Part shown: in pieces, positions 1-8,147 of the stretch
How positions within the stretch are numbered: the stretch's first letter is position 1
Layout of the letters: every line of letters begins with the position of its first letter
Assembly (NCBI RefSeq): GCF_002937075.1
Contig: NZ_NHSJ01000038.1
Location: 1 to 64,000 of the forward strand
DNA from: Rhodoblastus sphagnicola
GTDB lineage: Bacteria; Pseudomonadota; Alphaproteobacteria; Rhizobiales; Beijerinckiaceae
Length of the DNA: 64,000 bases
Direction of reading: 5' to 3'
Position numbers and translations under genes: made by a program
Notes under the pieces: generated by a model
What the model saw: only the letters and a program-made list of their open reading frames with translations
The model's database searches: none
Told to the model about the DNA's origin: nothing

Positions 1-220
1 TGGCGGTCTCATATTCGACGTGCGCCGTCGAAATGGTGATGCCGCGGGCCTTTTCTTCCGGCGCCTTGTCGATTTGGTCGTAGGCGGTGAAGGTCGCGCC
101 GCCGGTTTCGGCGAGGATCTTGGTGATGGCCGCCGTCAGCGAGGTCTTGCCGTGATCGACGTGACCGATGGTGCCGATGTTGCAATGCGGCTTGTTACGC
201 GAAAATTTTTCCTTGGCCAT
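1..220 (-). CDS. tuf: Elongation factor Tu, N-terminal part (cut by window edge)
   Basis: The first 73 codons of EF-Tu, the GTPase that delivers aminoacyl-tRNA to the ribosome. The P-loop GHVDHGKT lies at residues 19-26 and the switch I sequence RGITI at residues 59-63; both match bacterial EF-Tu almost exactly. The start is the ATG at 220, which gives the usual MAKEKF N-terminus. The gene continues past base 1, so only about one fifth is visible. Upstream on the same strand, after 204 bp, lies a polysaccharide glycosyltransferase rather than the str-operon gene fusA, so this may be a second, separately placed tuf copy; that is inference. Confidence 0.97.
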   Translation of the reverse strand, partial: MAKEKFSRNKPHCNIGTIGHVDHGKTSLTAAITKILAETGGATFTAYDQIDKAPEEKARGITISTAHVEYETA

Positions 221-424
221 GGCCCTCGTTCCGAATGCAGGCTTCACCAATGTTGCGACACGTCGCGCGCCAATGCTGGATTGGGGGATGCGCGCGCCTG
301 TCGTATACGCTCCCGACCGTTTCCCTGGCGGGAGAACTGGCGTCAGAATCCAACGACGGCGCTCATAGAAGGCTTTGCGGGCAAACTCAAGCGCGTTTTT
401 CCGCGCGCGCCGCCATCAACGATG

Positions 425-1570
425 TCAGGCGGTCGCGGCGCGCTTGGCGGCCATCGCGTCGCGATAACCCGCCAGCACGTCGCGCACCATGGCGTCCACG
501 GTAAAATGCGCGGCGACATGGGTCTTGAGCGCCAGACTCTCCGCCTGGAGCGCTTCAGGCGCGCGGCCGAGCGCCGATATCATGGCCTTGGCCAGCAGAT
601 CGGCGCGGTCGCGCGGAATCAGCCGTTCGCGATAGGGGCCGAAAATCTCGCCGACGCCGCCGACATCGGTGGCGATCAGCGGCTTTTCCGCGGCAAGAGT
701 CTCCAGCACGATATAGGGCAGGCTTTCGGCGCGGCTGGGCGCCACGACGATGCGGCCCAGCGCGAAGGCCTCGCGCGCCGGCAGCACGCCATAAAAGGCG
801 ACATGGCGATTGAGGTTGAAGCGTTCGACCATTGTGGCGAGACGATCGAGTTCCCTGCCCGATCCGACAATGACCAGATTGGGCTTGTACGCGCCGCCGG
901 CATGAATGATGGCCAGCGCGTCGATCAGCGTGTCCACGCCCTTGTAGCTCGACAATTCGCCGATATAGAGGAATTCGGCGGCGTCGGCCTGGGGAGGCGC
1001 GGGGATGAATTCCTCGGGCCGCAGGCCGTTCTTGGCGACGCGGGTCAAGGCGTCGGTCGGTCCGACGCCCCTGGCCACCTCGGCGGCGATGTAATCGCTT
1101 TCGAAGAACAGCACGTCGGTCTTGGCCGCCACCAGGCGTTCGACCAGCATGAACAGGGAATAGCCCGGCTGCTGGTGGAAGCTGCCGCCGTGCGGCGTAT
1201 AGGCGCGCACCATCCCGCTCAGGCCCGGCAGGAAGCCGGTGGCCCTTGCGTAAAGACCGCCCTTGGAGCCGTGACCGTGCAAGATGTCCGGCTTGAGCCG
1301 CCGGGCGTGGCGATAGACCCGCACAATTCCCCCGACATCGGCGGGATGCGGCGCGCGGCGCATGGGGAAGCGCTCGACGCCCAGCGCCAACAGCGGCGCG
1401 ATCGCCTTGAAGGCGCGCGCGGCGGATTCGCCGCCGGTGGAGGAATCCGCGACGAGGCCGACTTGATGGCCGAACCGCGCCTGCGCGGCCGCCAGATCGA
1501 TCACATGGCGAAACAGGCCTCCGACCGGCGCCCGCAGCACATGGACGATTCTCAGGGCCTGTTCGCTCAA
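425..1570 (-). CDS. Family 4 (GT-B) glycosyltransferase
   Basis: A 381-residue cytoplasmic glycosyltransferase that probably adds a sugar to a lipid-linked polysaccharide intermediate. The N-terminal domain opens with a Rossmann strand RIVHVLRAPVGG that is typical of GT4 enzymes. The C-terminal donor-binding half carries the EX7E-type motif in ESLPYIVLE (about residues 285-293) followed by GGVGE. The only usable start is the TTG at 1570, because an in-frame TGA lies a few codons upstream. It follows the polyprenyl phosphotransferase gene on the same strand after 94 bp, so the two may be co-transcribed. The donor and acceptor sugars cannot be read from the sequence. Confidence 0.9.
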   Translation of the reverse strand: MSEQALRIVHVLRAPVGGLFRHVIDLAAAQARFGHQVGLVADSSTGGESAARAFKAIAPLLALGVERFPMRRAPHPADVGGIVRVYRHARRLKPDILHGHGSKGGLYARATGFLPGLSGMVRAYTPHGGSFHQQPGYSLFMLVERLVAAKTDVLFFESDYIAAEVARGVGPTDALTRVAKNGLRPEEFIPAPPQADAAEFLYIGELSSYKGVDTLIDALAIIHAGGAYKPNLVIVGSGRELDRLATMVERFNLNRHVAFYGVLPAREAFALGRIVVAPSRAESLPYIVLETLAAEKPLIATDVGGVGEIFGPYRERLIPRDRADLLAKAMISALGRAPEALQAESLALKTHVAAHFTVDAMVRDVLAGYRDAMAAKRAATA

Positions 1571-1664
1571 CGCGCCGCACCGTCATTCCAAACCGGGCCA
1601 AAACTAGACCCGAGGGGTTAACAAAAAGCCCGGAACGCCCGGCCTTTCGCCCCTCTCGCCGGGT

Positions 1665-3110
1665 TCAGTAGGCGTTGGCGCCGAAAACGAGGGAAAACGG
1701 GGTCAACACGAGAATGTAGAGGTCGAGCAGCATCGACCAGTTCTCGATATAATCAAGATCGTGTTCGACGCGGCGCTGGATTTTTTCCAGCGTGTCGGTT
1801 TCGCCGCGCCAGCCATTGATCTGCGCCCAGCCGGTCACGCCGGGCTTGACGCGATGGCGGGCGAAATAGCCGTCCACCGCCATGTGATATTCGCGGTTGG
1901 CGACGCGGCTGTTCAGGGCGTGCGGACGCGGCCCCACCAGCGACAGGTCGCCCTTCACCACATTGATGAACTGCGGCAATTCGTCCAGCGAGGCGCGGCG
2001 CAGGAACCGGCCGAGCGGAGTCACGCGCGGATCGCCGCGCGTCACCTGCTTGCGGGCCACGGGATCGCACTGGTCCGCGTAGAGCGTGCGGAACTTGTAG
2101 ATGGTGATGCGCTCGTTGTTGAAGCCCAGCCGCTCCTGGCGGAAAATCACCGGACCGCGCGAGGTCAGCCGCACCGCGAGCGCGATCGCCCCCATCAGCG
2201 GCGCGCAGGCGAGCAGCAGCAGCGCGCCGGCCACGCGGTCGAAGGCGGCCTTGAAGAACAGCGCGCTGTCGCTCAGCGGCTTGTCGAGCAGGTCGAGCAT
2301 GGGAGCCGCGCCGATGAAGGAATAGGCGCGCGGCCGGAAGCGCAGGCGGTTGGCGTGCGCCGCGAGCCTGATGTCCACCGGCAGCACCCAGAGCTTGCGC
2401 AGCATGGAGAGAATGCGGCCTTCGGCGCTGACCGGCAGGGCGAAGATCACCTGGTCGATCCGCGCGTTGCGCGCGAAGGCGACCAGATCGTCCACGGAGC
2501 CGAGCTTGGGATAGCCCGCGATCATGTCGGGGGACCGCTCGTCGCCGCGATCGTCGAACAGGCCGAGGATGCGCAGGTCGTTGAGGGGCGGGCGCGAAAG
2601 GGTTTCGAGCAGCATCTCCGCCATCGGGCCGCCGCCCACGATCACCGCATAACGGTCGAGCCGCCCGAGCCGCGTCATCCGCCGCGTCCACAGGCCGAGC
2701 AGCACGCGCTCCACAATGAGGAAGGCGACGCCGCCGACCAGCCACAGCTGCATGAAATCGCGCGAGAAACGGCCGTCCAGCCGCAGCAGGAAATCCAGCG
2801 CCATGAAAGACAGGATCGCGCCGCACCAGATCAGCATCACGCGCGGCAAGCTCGTGGGCGCGCGCAGGGCGTCGAGCCTGTAAGCGCCGGAGGCGTTAAG
2901 GGTCACGCTGGCGATCAGCGCGACCGCGACATAGACGAGAACATCGGAGGCTTCAAAGGCGGGACCCGATTCGCCGGCGTTGAGCGCCAGACCGAGCAGC
3001 GCCAGGACGGACGTTTCCGCCGCGCGCGCACACCCGCTCAGCACGGCGCCGGACAGACGCGTTTGGCGGACCGCCTGCATCAGGGTTTCCGCCGGACTGA
3101 CATGTTTCAT
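1665..3110 (-). CDS. Polyprenyl-phosphate hexose-1-phosphate transferase (initiating EPS enzyme)
   Basis: A 481-residue inner-membrane enzyme that would start exopolysaccharide repeat-unit assembly by moving a hexose-1-phosphate from a nucleotide sugar onto undecaprenyl phosphate. The first 140 residues contain the hydrophobic segments of the WcaJ/GumD class. A CoA-binding-like Rossmann domain (VIVGGGPMAEMLL) follows, then one more membrane segment near residue 290. The C-terminal bacterial sugar transferase domain shows IYKFRTL, DELPQFINVVKGDLSLVGPRP and KPGVTGWAQINGWRG. Length and domain order are normal for the family. The ATG at 3110 is the start. The promoter region carries two perfect CtrA-type sites. 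Confidence 0.95.
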   Translation of the reverse strand: MKHVSPAETLMQAVRQTRLSGAVLSGCARAAETSVLALLGLALNAGESGPAFEASDVLVYVAVALIASVTLNASGAYRLDALRAPTSLPRVMLIWCGAILSFMALDFLLRLDGRFSRDFMQLWLVGGVAFLIVERVLLGLWTRRMTRLGRLDRYAVIVGGGPMAEMLLETLSRPPLNDLRILGLFDDRGDERSPDMIAGYPKLGSVDDLVAFARNARIDQVIFALPVSAEGRILSMLRKLWVLPVDIRLAAHANRLRFRPRAYSFIGAAPMLDLLDKPLSDSALFFKAAFDRVAGALLLLACAPLMGAIALAVRLTSRGPVIFRQERLGFNNERITIYKFRTLYADQCDPVARKQVTRGDPRVTPLGRFLRRASLDELPQFINVVKGDLSLVGPRPHALNSRVANREYHMAVDGYFARHRVKPGVTGWAQINGWRGETDTLEKIQRRVEHDLDYIENWSMLLDLYILVLTPFSLVFGANAY

Positions 3111-3660
3111 GAAGCGCTCATCGTGATGCGGCGCGCGCCGCTTCTCTTCCAGATGAGATAATCTTAACCGATTTTTAACAGACGCCGCCCGGTTAAGCTT
3201 AGATTAACCCTGAAATTTGGTTGTTTACCTTTATATTGGAAATATTCGCCGCGCGAACATGCTGCAATGGCGCGCGGCTTCCGATGAAATTCCATCCGAT
3301 CAACTCCGACGCTCGATACCGACGCCGCATGGCTCAACCCCGGTCTATTGCGGCCGTTCAGGCGGTCGCGCCGAGGGAAAGCCGTTCGGTTGGCGCGGTT
3401 TACCACATTGGCGCAACCGCGATCGCCGAGCGGCGCCGCGGGCGGGGGTGGCGCCGGAGGATCGTCCAGCCGCAAAAGTTACATTCTATTTCAGATTGAT
3501 AAAGCGCGAAGCCCATGCTGTGGGGTCGTGATCTGCTCACGCGCAGCAACGCGGCAAGTTACAAGCATGAGTAGATTCCGAACCTGTTGCGACGACTTGC
3601 GATCGGGCACCGTCGCCAGCGACAATACGCGATTGGGCGCCGGTCGGATTCGAGGACAAA
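3111..3660. other. Intergenic region between divergent EPS genes
   Basis: About 550 bases without a convincing gene. The part next to the phosphotransferase gene holds the CtrA-type sites described separately. The rest shows only short overlapping open frames without ribosome binding sites or recognisable domains. It must contain the promoters for the minus-strand phosphotransferase and the plus-strand regulator. Confidence 0.6.
3164..3208. promoter_or_regulatory. Two perfect CtrA-type binding sites
   Basis: Two exact TTAA-N7-TTAAC matches, at 3164-3179 and 3193-3208, lie 54-98 bases upstream of the phosphotransferase ATG. The outer halves also form an inverted repeat (CTTAACCG and CGGTTAAG). 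TTAA-N7-TTAA is the established consensus for the alphaproteobacterial cell-cycle regulator CtrA. In DNA this GC-rich an eight-base A/T motif is rare, and two in 45 bases is unlikely by chance. Binding itself is inferred. Confidence 0.6.
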
Positions 3661-3930
3661 ATGGGGCTTGCGGCAAATATCATTGAATTGGAAACCCCAG
3701 CGACAGCAACCGCGATCAACCGGATTGACCGGCATATCGGCGCAAGGGTCCGATTGCGCCGCCTGCTGATGGGGATCGAGCACGCCGCGCTCGCTCAGAT
3801 GATAGGCGCGACAGTTCCGGAAGTGCAGAGACACGAAGCCGGCGGAAGCCGGATAGATGCGAAACGGCTCTTTCACATTTGCCGCGCGCTGGACGTGCCT
3901 GCCTCTTATTTCTTTGAAGGCCTCATATAA
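3661..3930 (+). CDS. Small Xre-type helix-turn-helix regulator
   Basis: An 89-residue DNA-binding protein. Residues about 26-85 form a Cro/C1 helix-turn-helix of the type common in Rhizobiales: RVRLRRLLMGI, then the recognition segment LAQMIGATVPEVQRHEAG, then ALDVPASYFFEGL. The ATG at 3661 has GAGGA upstream and is the natural start. There is no room for a sensor domain, so it probably acts alone or as a partner. It sits between the divergent initiation and export genes of the polysaccharide locus, which suggests local regulation. The 150 bases after it are strikingly A/T-rich for this genome. Confidence 0.8.
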   Translation: MGLAANIIELETPATATAINRIDRHIGARVRLRRLLMGIEHAALAQMIGATVPEVQRHEAGGSRIDAKRLFHICRALDVPASYFFEGLI

Positions 3931-4103
3931 TATTTTTTTAAGTCGATACTATAACAATATTCACAATTCAAGCTCGCGCCCTCTAAATATCTTTCTTGCC
4001 GCGCGAAACAACTCTTCAATTCTTTCGGAACTCCGTGAGCGAGACAGACAGTCATTTCACGGCTTATGTGGATTTTAGTCTGTAAAACGAATCGGGGGAT
4101 TAG

Positions 4104-4376
4104 ATGTCGTACAGCAAGAATGGAATGGTGGAAAGGGCCTGCATTGACCTCCACTTTGCGCGTACAGAGTTAGTCGTACTGAGCGGTCGAGCCTCCCTCG
4201 TGCGGGCGCTTGATCATGTCCGGCAGGCGGAGGAGAGTTTGATCATCGCCATAGCGAAATCGAACGTTCCTCCGGAAGGCGGAGGCCAAGGCGCCTCGCC
4301 CGAGGGCCTGAAACAGGGGCGGCCCGCCGAACAGATTCAGGAGAACGGCTCCACCTCCCGGCAATTCTTAAATTGA
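4104..4376 (+). CDS. Hypothetical small protein
   Basis: A 90-residue open frame starting at an ATG preceded by a good purine-rich ribosome binding site (GGGGGA). Residues 8-60 read as amphipathic helix (RACIDLHFARTELVVLSGRASL and HVRQAEESLIIAIAKS, separated by a short gap); the C-terminal 30 residues are Gly/Gln-rich and disordered-looking. No family was recognised. It follows the Xre-type regulator on the same strand after 173 A/T-rich bases and ends 119 bases before the convergent export gene. It could be an orphan partner of the regulator or a spurious frame. Confidence 0.5.
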   Translation: MSYSKNGMVERACIDLHFARTELVVLSGRASLVRALDHVRQAEESLIIAIAKSNVPPEGGGQGASPEGLKQGRPAEQIQENGSTSRQFLN

Positions 4377-4495
4377 ATCCAGATCGCCTTGCGCGAGCCG
4401 CAAGACATCGCCTCCCCCGCGCGCCGCGCCACGGAATAGCATCCCAGATGCCGGCTCCAGTTGTCGCCCGAGGGCGCAAGCGTGGGTTTTGTCCG

Positions 4496-5056
4496 CTAAA
4501 AGAACCGTTCGCGCACCATGATTGTGTCACCCGGCCTGACCGGCTGCGCCATTGGCACGTCCGCGGTAACAGTTCGGCCGTCCTGGGTGCGGGTGAGTTC
4601 GGCGTGGTCGCGCGACGCGCGCGGCGTATAGCCGCCGGCGATCGCCACCGCCGTCTCCACGGTCATGCCGTTGACATAAGGATATTGGCCGGAAGTGGTG
4701 ACCTCGCCGAGCACGAAGAACGGGCGATAGGCCTCGATTTCCACGGAGACGCGCGGCTCGCGCACATAACCCGCGCGCAGCCGTCCCTCGATCTCGGTGG
4801 CCAGTTGGGCTGGACTGCGTCCAGCGGCCGGGACCAGCCCGATCAGCGGCATGGCGATATGGCCCGAGGAATCCACCGAGAAGGAATTGGACAGCGAATC
4901 CTGGCCGAACACGATGACGCGGACGCGGTCGCCCGCCCCGAGCGCATAGGGCTGGCTGGCCACCGCCTGGAATTCCGTCGGCGCGGTCGCGTGTACGCAG
5001 CCCTGGAGCATCCCGGCCACGGCAAGGCACATCAAGAGCAAAATCCGGCGCATCAT
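4496..5056 (-). CDS. Polysaccharide export lipoprotein (Wza/BexD/ExoF-like)
   Basis: A short outer-membrane polysaccharide export protein that would form the exit channel or periplasmic gate for the polymer. The ATG at 5056 gives a 186-residue protein with a lipoprotein signal ending in LQGC (Cys20). A Poly_export domain follows (YALGAGDRVRVIVFGQDSLS, then VDSSGHIAMPLIGLV). A SLBB-type segment (FVLGEVTTSGQYPYVNGMTVETAVAIAGGY) completes it. It is half the length of Wza and has one SLBB repeat, as in many alphaproteobacteria. A TTG five codons further up is possible but the purine run GAGG favours the ATG. It is divergent from the co-polymerase gene. Confidence 0.92.
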   Translation of the reverse strand: MMRRILLLMCLAVAGMLQGCVHATAPTEFQAVASQPYALGAGDRVRVIVFGQDSLSNSFSVDSSGHIAMPLIGLVPAAGRSPAQLATEIEGRLRAGYVREPRVSVEIEAYRPFFVLGEVTTSGQYPYVNGMTVETAVAIAGGYTPRASRDHAELTRTQDGRTVTADVPMAQPVRPGDTIMVRERFF

Positions 5057-5102
5057 TACAGCCTCGAACAAAATCTTTCCCGCGCAAGCTAATCGCTTAT
5101 GG

Positions 5103-5150
5103 TTAACGAAGACTTGACCCGCGGCGCCGCCCGATTAACCGAGCCTCAAC
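5103..5150. promoter_or_regulatory. Two near-consensus CtrA-type sites
   Basis: TTAA-N7-TTGAC at 5103-5118 and TTAA-N7-TCAAC at 5135-5150, each with one mismatch to the CtrA consensus. They lie in the 132-base region shared by the divergent export lipoprotein and co-polymerase genes. Both are weaker than the pair at 3164-3208, but two in the same short promoter region mirrors that arrangement. Confidence 0.4.
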
Positions 5151-5188
5151 CATAATTCGCTAGGATTTGCGTCAACATGGAGTTGGCG

Positions 5189-7711
5189 ATGAGTGCGGGT
5201 ATTCCTGATGACGGCGCCCCGGGCGGACGCGATGAAGTCGATCTCGGCGGGACATTGGCGGCCCTTGCCCGGCGCAAGGGCCTCATCATCGGCGCGACGA
5301 CCGGCTGCGCCGTGGCGGCGCTGGCGTTCTGCTTGGTGGTCAAGCCGCGCTACCTCGCGGAAGCGCGGGTGATCGTCGAGGATCAGGAAAGCTATTACAC
5401 CCGCGCCGACCCCTCCCCGCGCGAAGCGCCGCAATTGATCGACGCCGAGGCGATCAACAGCCAGATCCAGCTCGTCAGTTCGCGCGATCTCGCGCGCAAG
5501 GCGGTTTCCGCGCTGCAACTCCAGAAACACCCGGAATTCGATCCCACCGTGAGCGGCTTGTCCGCCGTGCTGACGCTGCTGGCGGGCGGCGGCGGCGCGG
5601 CGGCGGCGGCGGAGGACCGCCTGCTCACCTCCTATTTCGACCATCTCACGGTGATGTCGCCGACCAAGTCGCGCATCCTGCAAATCGAGTTCACGTCCCG
5701 GAATCCCGACCTCGCCGCCCAGGCCGCGAACACGGTCGCCGACCTCTACATCGACCTGAAGCAGCAGGCCAAGCGCGAGGACGCCCGTCAGGCCGCGCAA
5801 AACCTGAAGCCGCTGATCGCCGACCTGCAACAGCGCGTGAGCGAAGCCGACGCCAGGGTCGCGGACTTCCGCGTCACCAGCGGTCTCTACGAATCCAACG
5901 AAAACCGAAGCCTGCCCACCCAGCAGCTCGGCGAAATCGCCACCCGGCTGGCGGACGCCAGCGCCGCGCAATCGGAAGCGCGCGCCAAGGCCAGGGCGCT
6001 GCGCGACCTCCTGTTACGGGGCCACCTGGGCGACGCCGGCGAGATCGCCAACAACGATCTGGTGCGCACCCTCGCCGCGCGGCGCGCCGCCGATCAAGCC
6101 GAACTCGCCGCCGATTCGCGCACCCTGATGCCCGGCCATCCCAAGATCAAGGAATTGCAGGCCCGGCTCTCGAATTTGGAGATGCAATTGCGCGCGGCGG
6201 TGGATAAGGCGGCGCGCGGCCTCGAAAATGACGCGCGCGTGGCGGCCTCGCGGGTCGCCAATCTCTCCGCCCTGCTGGACGAACAGAAGAAAATGGTCGG
6301 CGTCGCCAATGGCGAGGAGACCAAGCTGAAGGATCTGCAACGCCAGGCCAAGACGCTCAAGGACCAGTTGGAGACCGAATCGGCGAAATACCAGGCGGCT
6401 CTGGCCCGCGAAAAGTCCGAGAACACGCCGGCCGACGCCCGCGTGGTGTCGCGCGCCTTGTCGCCCAGCCTGCCCGTTTTCCCCAAGAAGATTCCGATCA
6501 CGCTGTTCAGCGCCGTCGCCGGCCTGTTCTTTTCCAGTTTCTACGTGATTGCGCGTGAAGTGTCGGGAACGTCCAGGAACGCCCCGCTTTCGCCCGCGCC
6601 GACGCCGGCGCCGCTGGCCGGGGCGACGCGGTTCGGGCGGCGTCCGCCGCGCGACACGGCGACCGCCGCCGCGATGGCCCCGACCGGCGCGCGCGCTCAA
6701 GCCGACGCGACCCCGCGCGCTCAGGGCGATGCGCCCGAACCCCGCCGCGGCTTTCTCGGCAGGCTGAAGACGGCCCTGATGGAGTTCGGCGCGCCGGCGG
6801 TCGAACTGGACGAACCGTCCGCGCCCGAAAAGCTCCGCCAGGCGTTCGCGGCCAAGCCGGCCGACGACATCTGGGTGCGCGATCCCTTCGCGCAATCCGC
6901 GCCCGCGCCCCAAGCGACCGGCCAAGCGACCGCCGAAGTAACCGCCGAAGTGACCGCGCAAGCCATGCCGCAAGCCGCGTTCCAAATCGCGCCCCATGTC
7001 GCGAATCAAAGCGGCGCGCAAGCCCAAGCCGCGCCCCTTCAGCGCGCCCAGCCCGAGGTTTCCCGCGAACTGATCGGCCGCGTCGTCGCGGCGGGCGACG
7101 CCCATGGCGTCACCGCGCTGCTCGCCGACGCCACGGCCGGCGCCGCGCCGCTCTACGCCCTGGTCACGGCGCGCGCGCTGTCCCGCGAGGGACGGGCCAT
7201 CCTGGTCCAGGCCGGTCCGGACCGTCGCCTCGACGCCGCGCTCGCCGTCGGCCCCGACAGTCCATCAACGGACGGCAGTCTTTTCGACCGGGACCAGCCA
7301 AGCCAGGAACAATGGGGCCAAGAACAGTGGGGCCAAAGGCGACAGGACCGGGAACAGCCGGGCCTTTTGCAATTGCTCACCGGCGACTCCTCCTACGCTG
7401 AAGCCATTTACCGCGACGGCTTGTCGCGACTGCACCTGCTCGCCAGCGGCGGCCGGCTCGACGCCGACGCCGAGGATCTGCGCATGGTGATCGATGTTTT
7501 ACGCGCGACCTACGATTTCGTCCTGCTCGCGGTCGGCGCGGATACACTCGGCCTGGAGCTGGCGCGCGAAGCCGATGCCGTCGTGATCCTCGGTCCGGCT
7601 TCGGCCCGGCGCGACGCCCTGCGCGACGATTTCGCCGCCGCCGGCGCGCGGGATCTGATCCTGGCCGCGCCCGATCGCGATGGCCAATTAACAGACAGCG
7701 CGATCGGGTGA
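5189..7711 (+). CDS. Wzz/Wzc-like polysaccharide co-polymerase with degenerate kinase domain
   Basis: An inner-membrane protein of about 840 residues that would set chain length and couple polymerisation to export. It has an N-terminal membrane segment (near residues 31-51), a long periplasmic coiled-coil Wzz region, and a second membrane segment after PKKIPITLFSAVAG. A low-complexity Ala/Pro/Gln stretch with small tandem repeats follows. The last 200 residues align in layout with a bacterial tyrosine kinase, but the P-loop position reads ATAGAAPLYALV without GKS/T, and no tyrosine-rich tail is present. The ATG at 5189 has GGAG six bases upstream; an ATG at 5177 is the alternative. It is divergent from the export lipoprotein. 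Confidence 0.9.
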   Translation: MSAGIPDDGAPGGRDEVDLGGTLAALARRKGLIIGATTGCAVAALAFCLVVKPRYLAEARVIVEDQESYYTRADPSPREAPQLIDAEAINSQIQLVSSRDLARKAVSALQLQKHPEFDPTVSGLSAVLTLLAGGGGAAAAAEDRLLTSYFDHLTVMSPTKSRILQIEFTSRNPDLAAQAANTVADLYIDLKQQAKREDARQAAQNLKPLIADLQQRVSEADARVADFRVTSGLYESNENRSLPTQQLGEIATRLADASAAQSEARAKARALRDLLLRGHLGDAGEIANNDLVRTLAARRAADQAELAADSRTLMPGHPKIKELQARLSNLEMQLRAAVDKAARGLENDARVAASRVANLSALLDEQKKMVGVANGEETKLKDLQRQAKTLKDQLETESAKYQAALAREKSENTPADARVVSRALSPSLPVFPKKIPITLFSAVAGLFFSSFYVIAREVSGTSRNAPLSPAPTPAPLAGATRFGRRPPRDTATAAAMAPTGARAQADATPRAQGDAPEPRRGFLGRLKTALMEFGAPAVELDEPSAPEKLRQAFAAKPADDIWVRDPFAQSAPAPQATGQATAEVTAEVTAQAMPQAAFQIAPHVANQSGAQAQAAPLQRAQPEVSRELIGRVVAAGDAHGVTALLADATAGAAPLYALVTARALSREGRAILVQAGPDRRLDAALAVGPDSPSTDGSLFDRDQPSQEQWGQEQWGQRRQDREQPGLLQLLTGDSSYAEAIYRDGLSRLHLLASGGRLDADAEDLRMVIDVLRATYDFVLLAVGADTLGLELAREADAVVILGPASARRDALRDDFAAAGARDLILAAPDRDGQLTDSAIG

Positions 7712-7940
7712 ATCAGAACAAGCGCGCGGTCGTCCGTGGATTGCGACGCGTTGGGGCCCACCGCTGGCTCGCGGCCTGGGCGGCGGCGAGCAAGGCCTTC
7801 CGACCCGACCGCGTCCACCCGCGACATCGGCTTCACCCCGCCAGCGGCCCGATTTTCGGGTAAAGGGCGCCATCTGGCGGTTTCAATTGGATTTCGATGG
7901 AATCGAAGTCGGCCGACAGGCCGACCAATCCGGCTTTTTG
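7712..7940. other. Non-coding stretch after the co-polymerase gene
   Basis: No supported gene. The open frames here are short and lack ribosome binding sites. It leads directly into the palindromic repeat at 7941-8088. Confidence 0.5.
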
Positions 7941-8088
7941 AGCGCGACGCGTTCCACGGAAACGCATCGCGCTCTAGACTCTTTGTTTTCGCATGATCTT
8001 TTCAAAGACCGGCGTCTACTTTTTGGGATCATGCTCTAACGCATATTCCCGAAAAGTGTGCGCGGTTTTCGGAAAAGAATATGCGCAA
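7941..8088. repeat. Rhizobiales-type palindromic element with three hairpins
   Basis: Three consecutive inverted repeats: 7942-7972 (GCGCGACGCGTT with AACGCATCGCGC, one G-T pair), 7991-8034 (GCATGATC with GATCATGC) and 8041-8084 (GCATATTC with GAATATGC, extended by an inner GAAAA/TTTTC pairing). The sequence strongly resembles the intergenic repeat scattered through Bradyrhizobium, Methylobacterium and relatives, recognised from memory. Its function is unknown; such elements are usually untranslated and may act as mRNA ends. Confidence 0.75.
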
Positions 8089-8100
8089 AACCAAAGATTT

Positions 8101-8140
8101 AGGGCAAGTTCGGTGAACGGGAGTTCATCGAACTTGCCCT
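8101..8140 (-). terminator. Long hairpin after the heptose operon
   Basis: An 18-base stem (AGGGCAAGTTCGGTGAAC with GTTCATCGAACTTGCCCT, one G-T pair) and a GGGA loop, seven bases after the stop codon of the transaldolase gene, the last gene of the operon. A T-rich run follows only after several bases on the minus strand, so it may work as a terminator or as a 3'-end stabiliser. Confidence 0.55.
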
Positions 8141-8147
8141 AACCCAA

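Noticed and set aside
20-1621. A long plus-strand open frame across tuf and the GT4 gene
   Set aside because: It runs through two confident minus-strand genes and a spacer, with translation typical of shadow frames.
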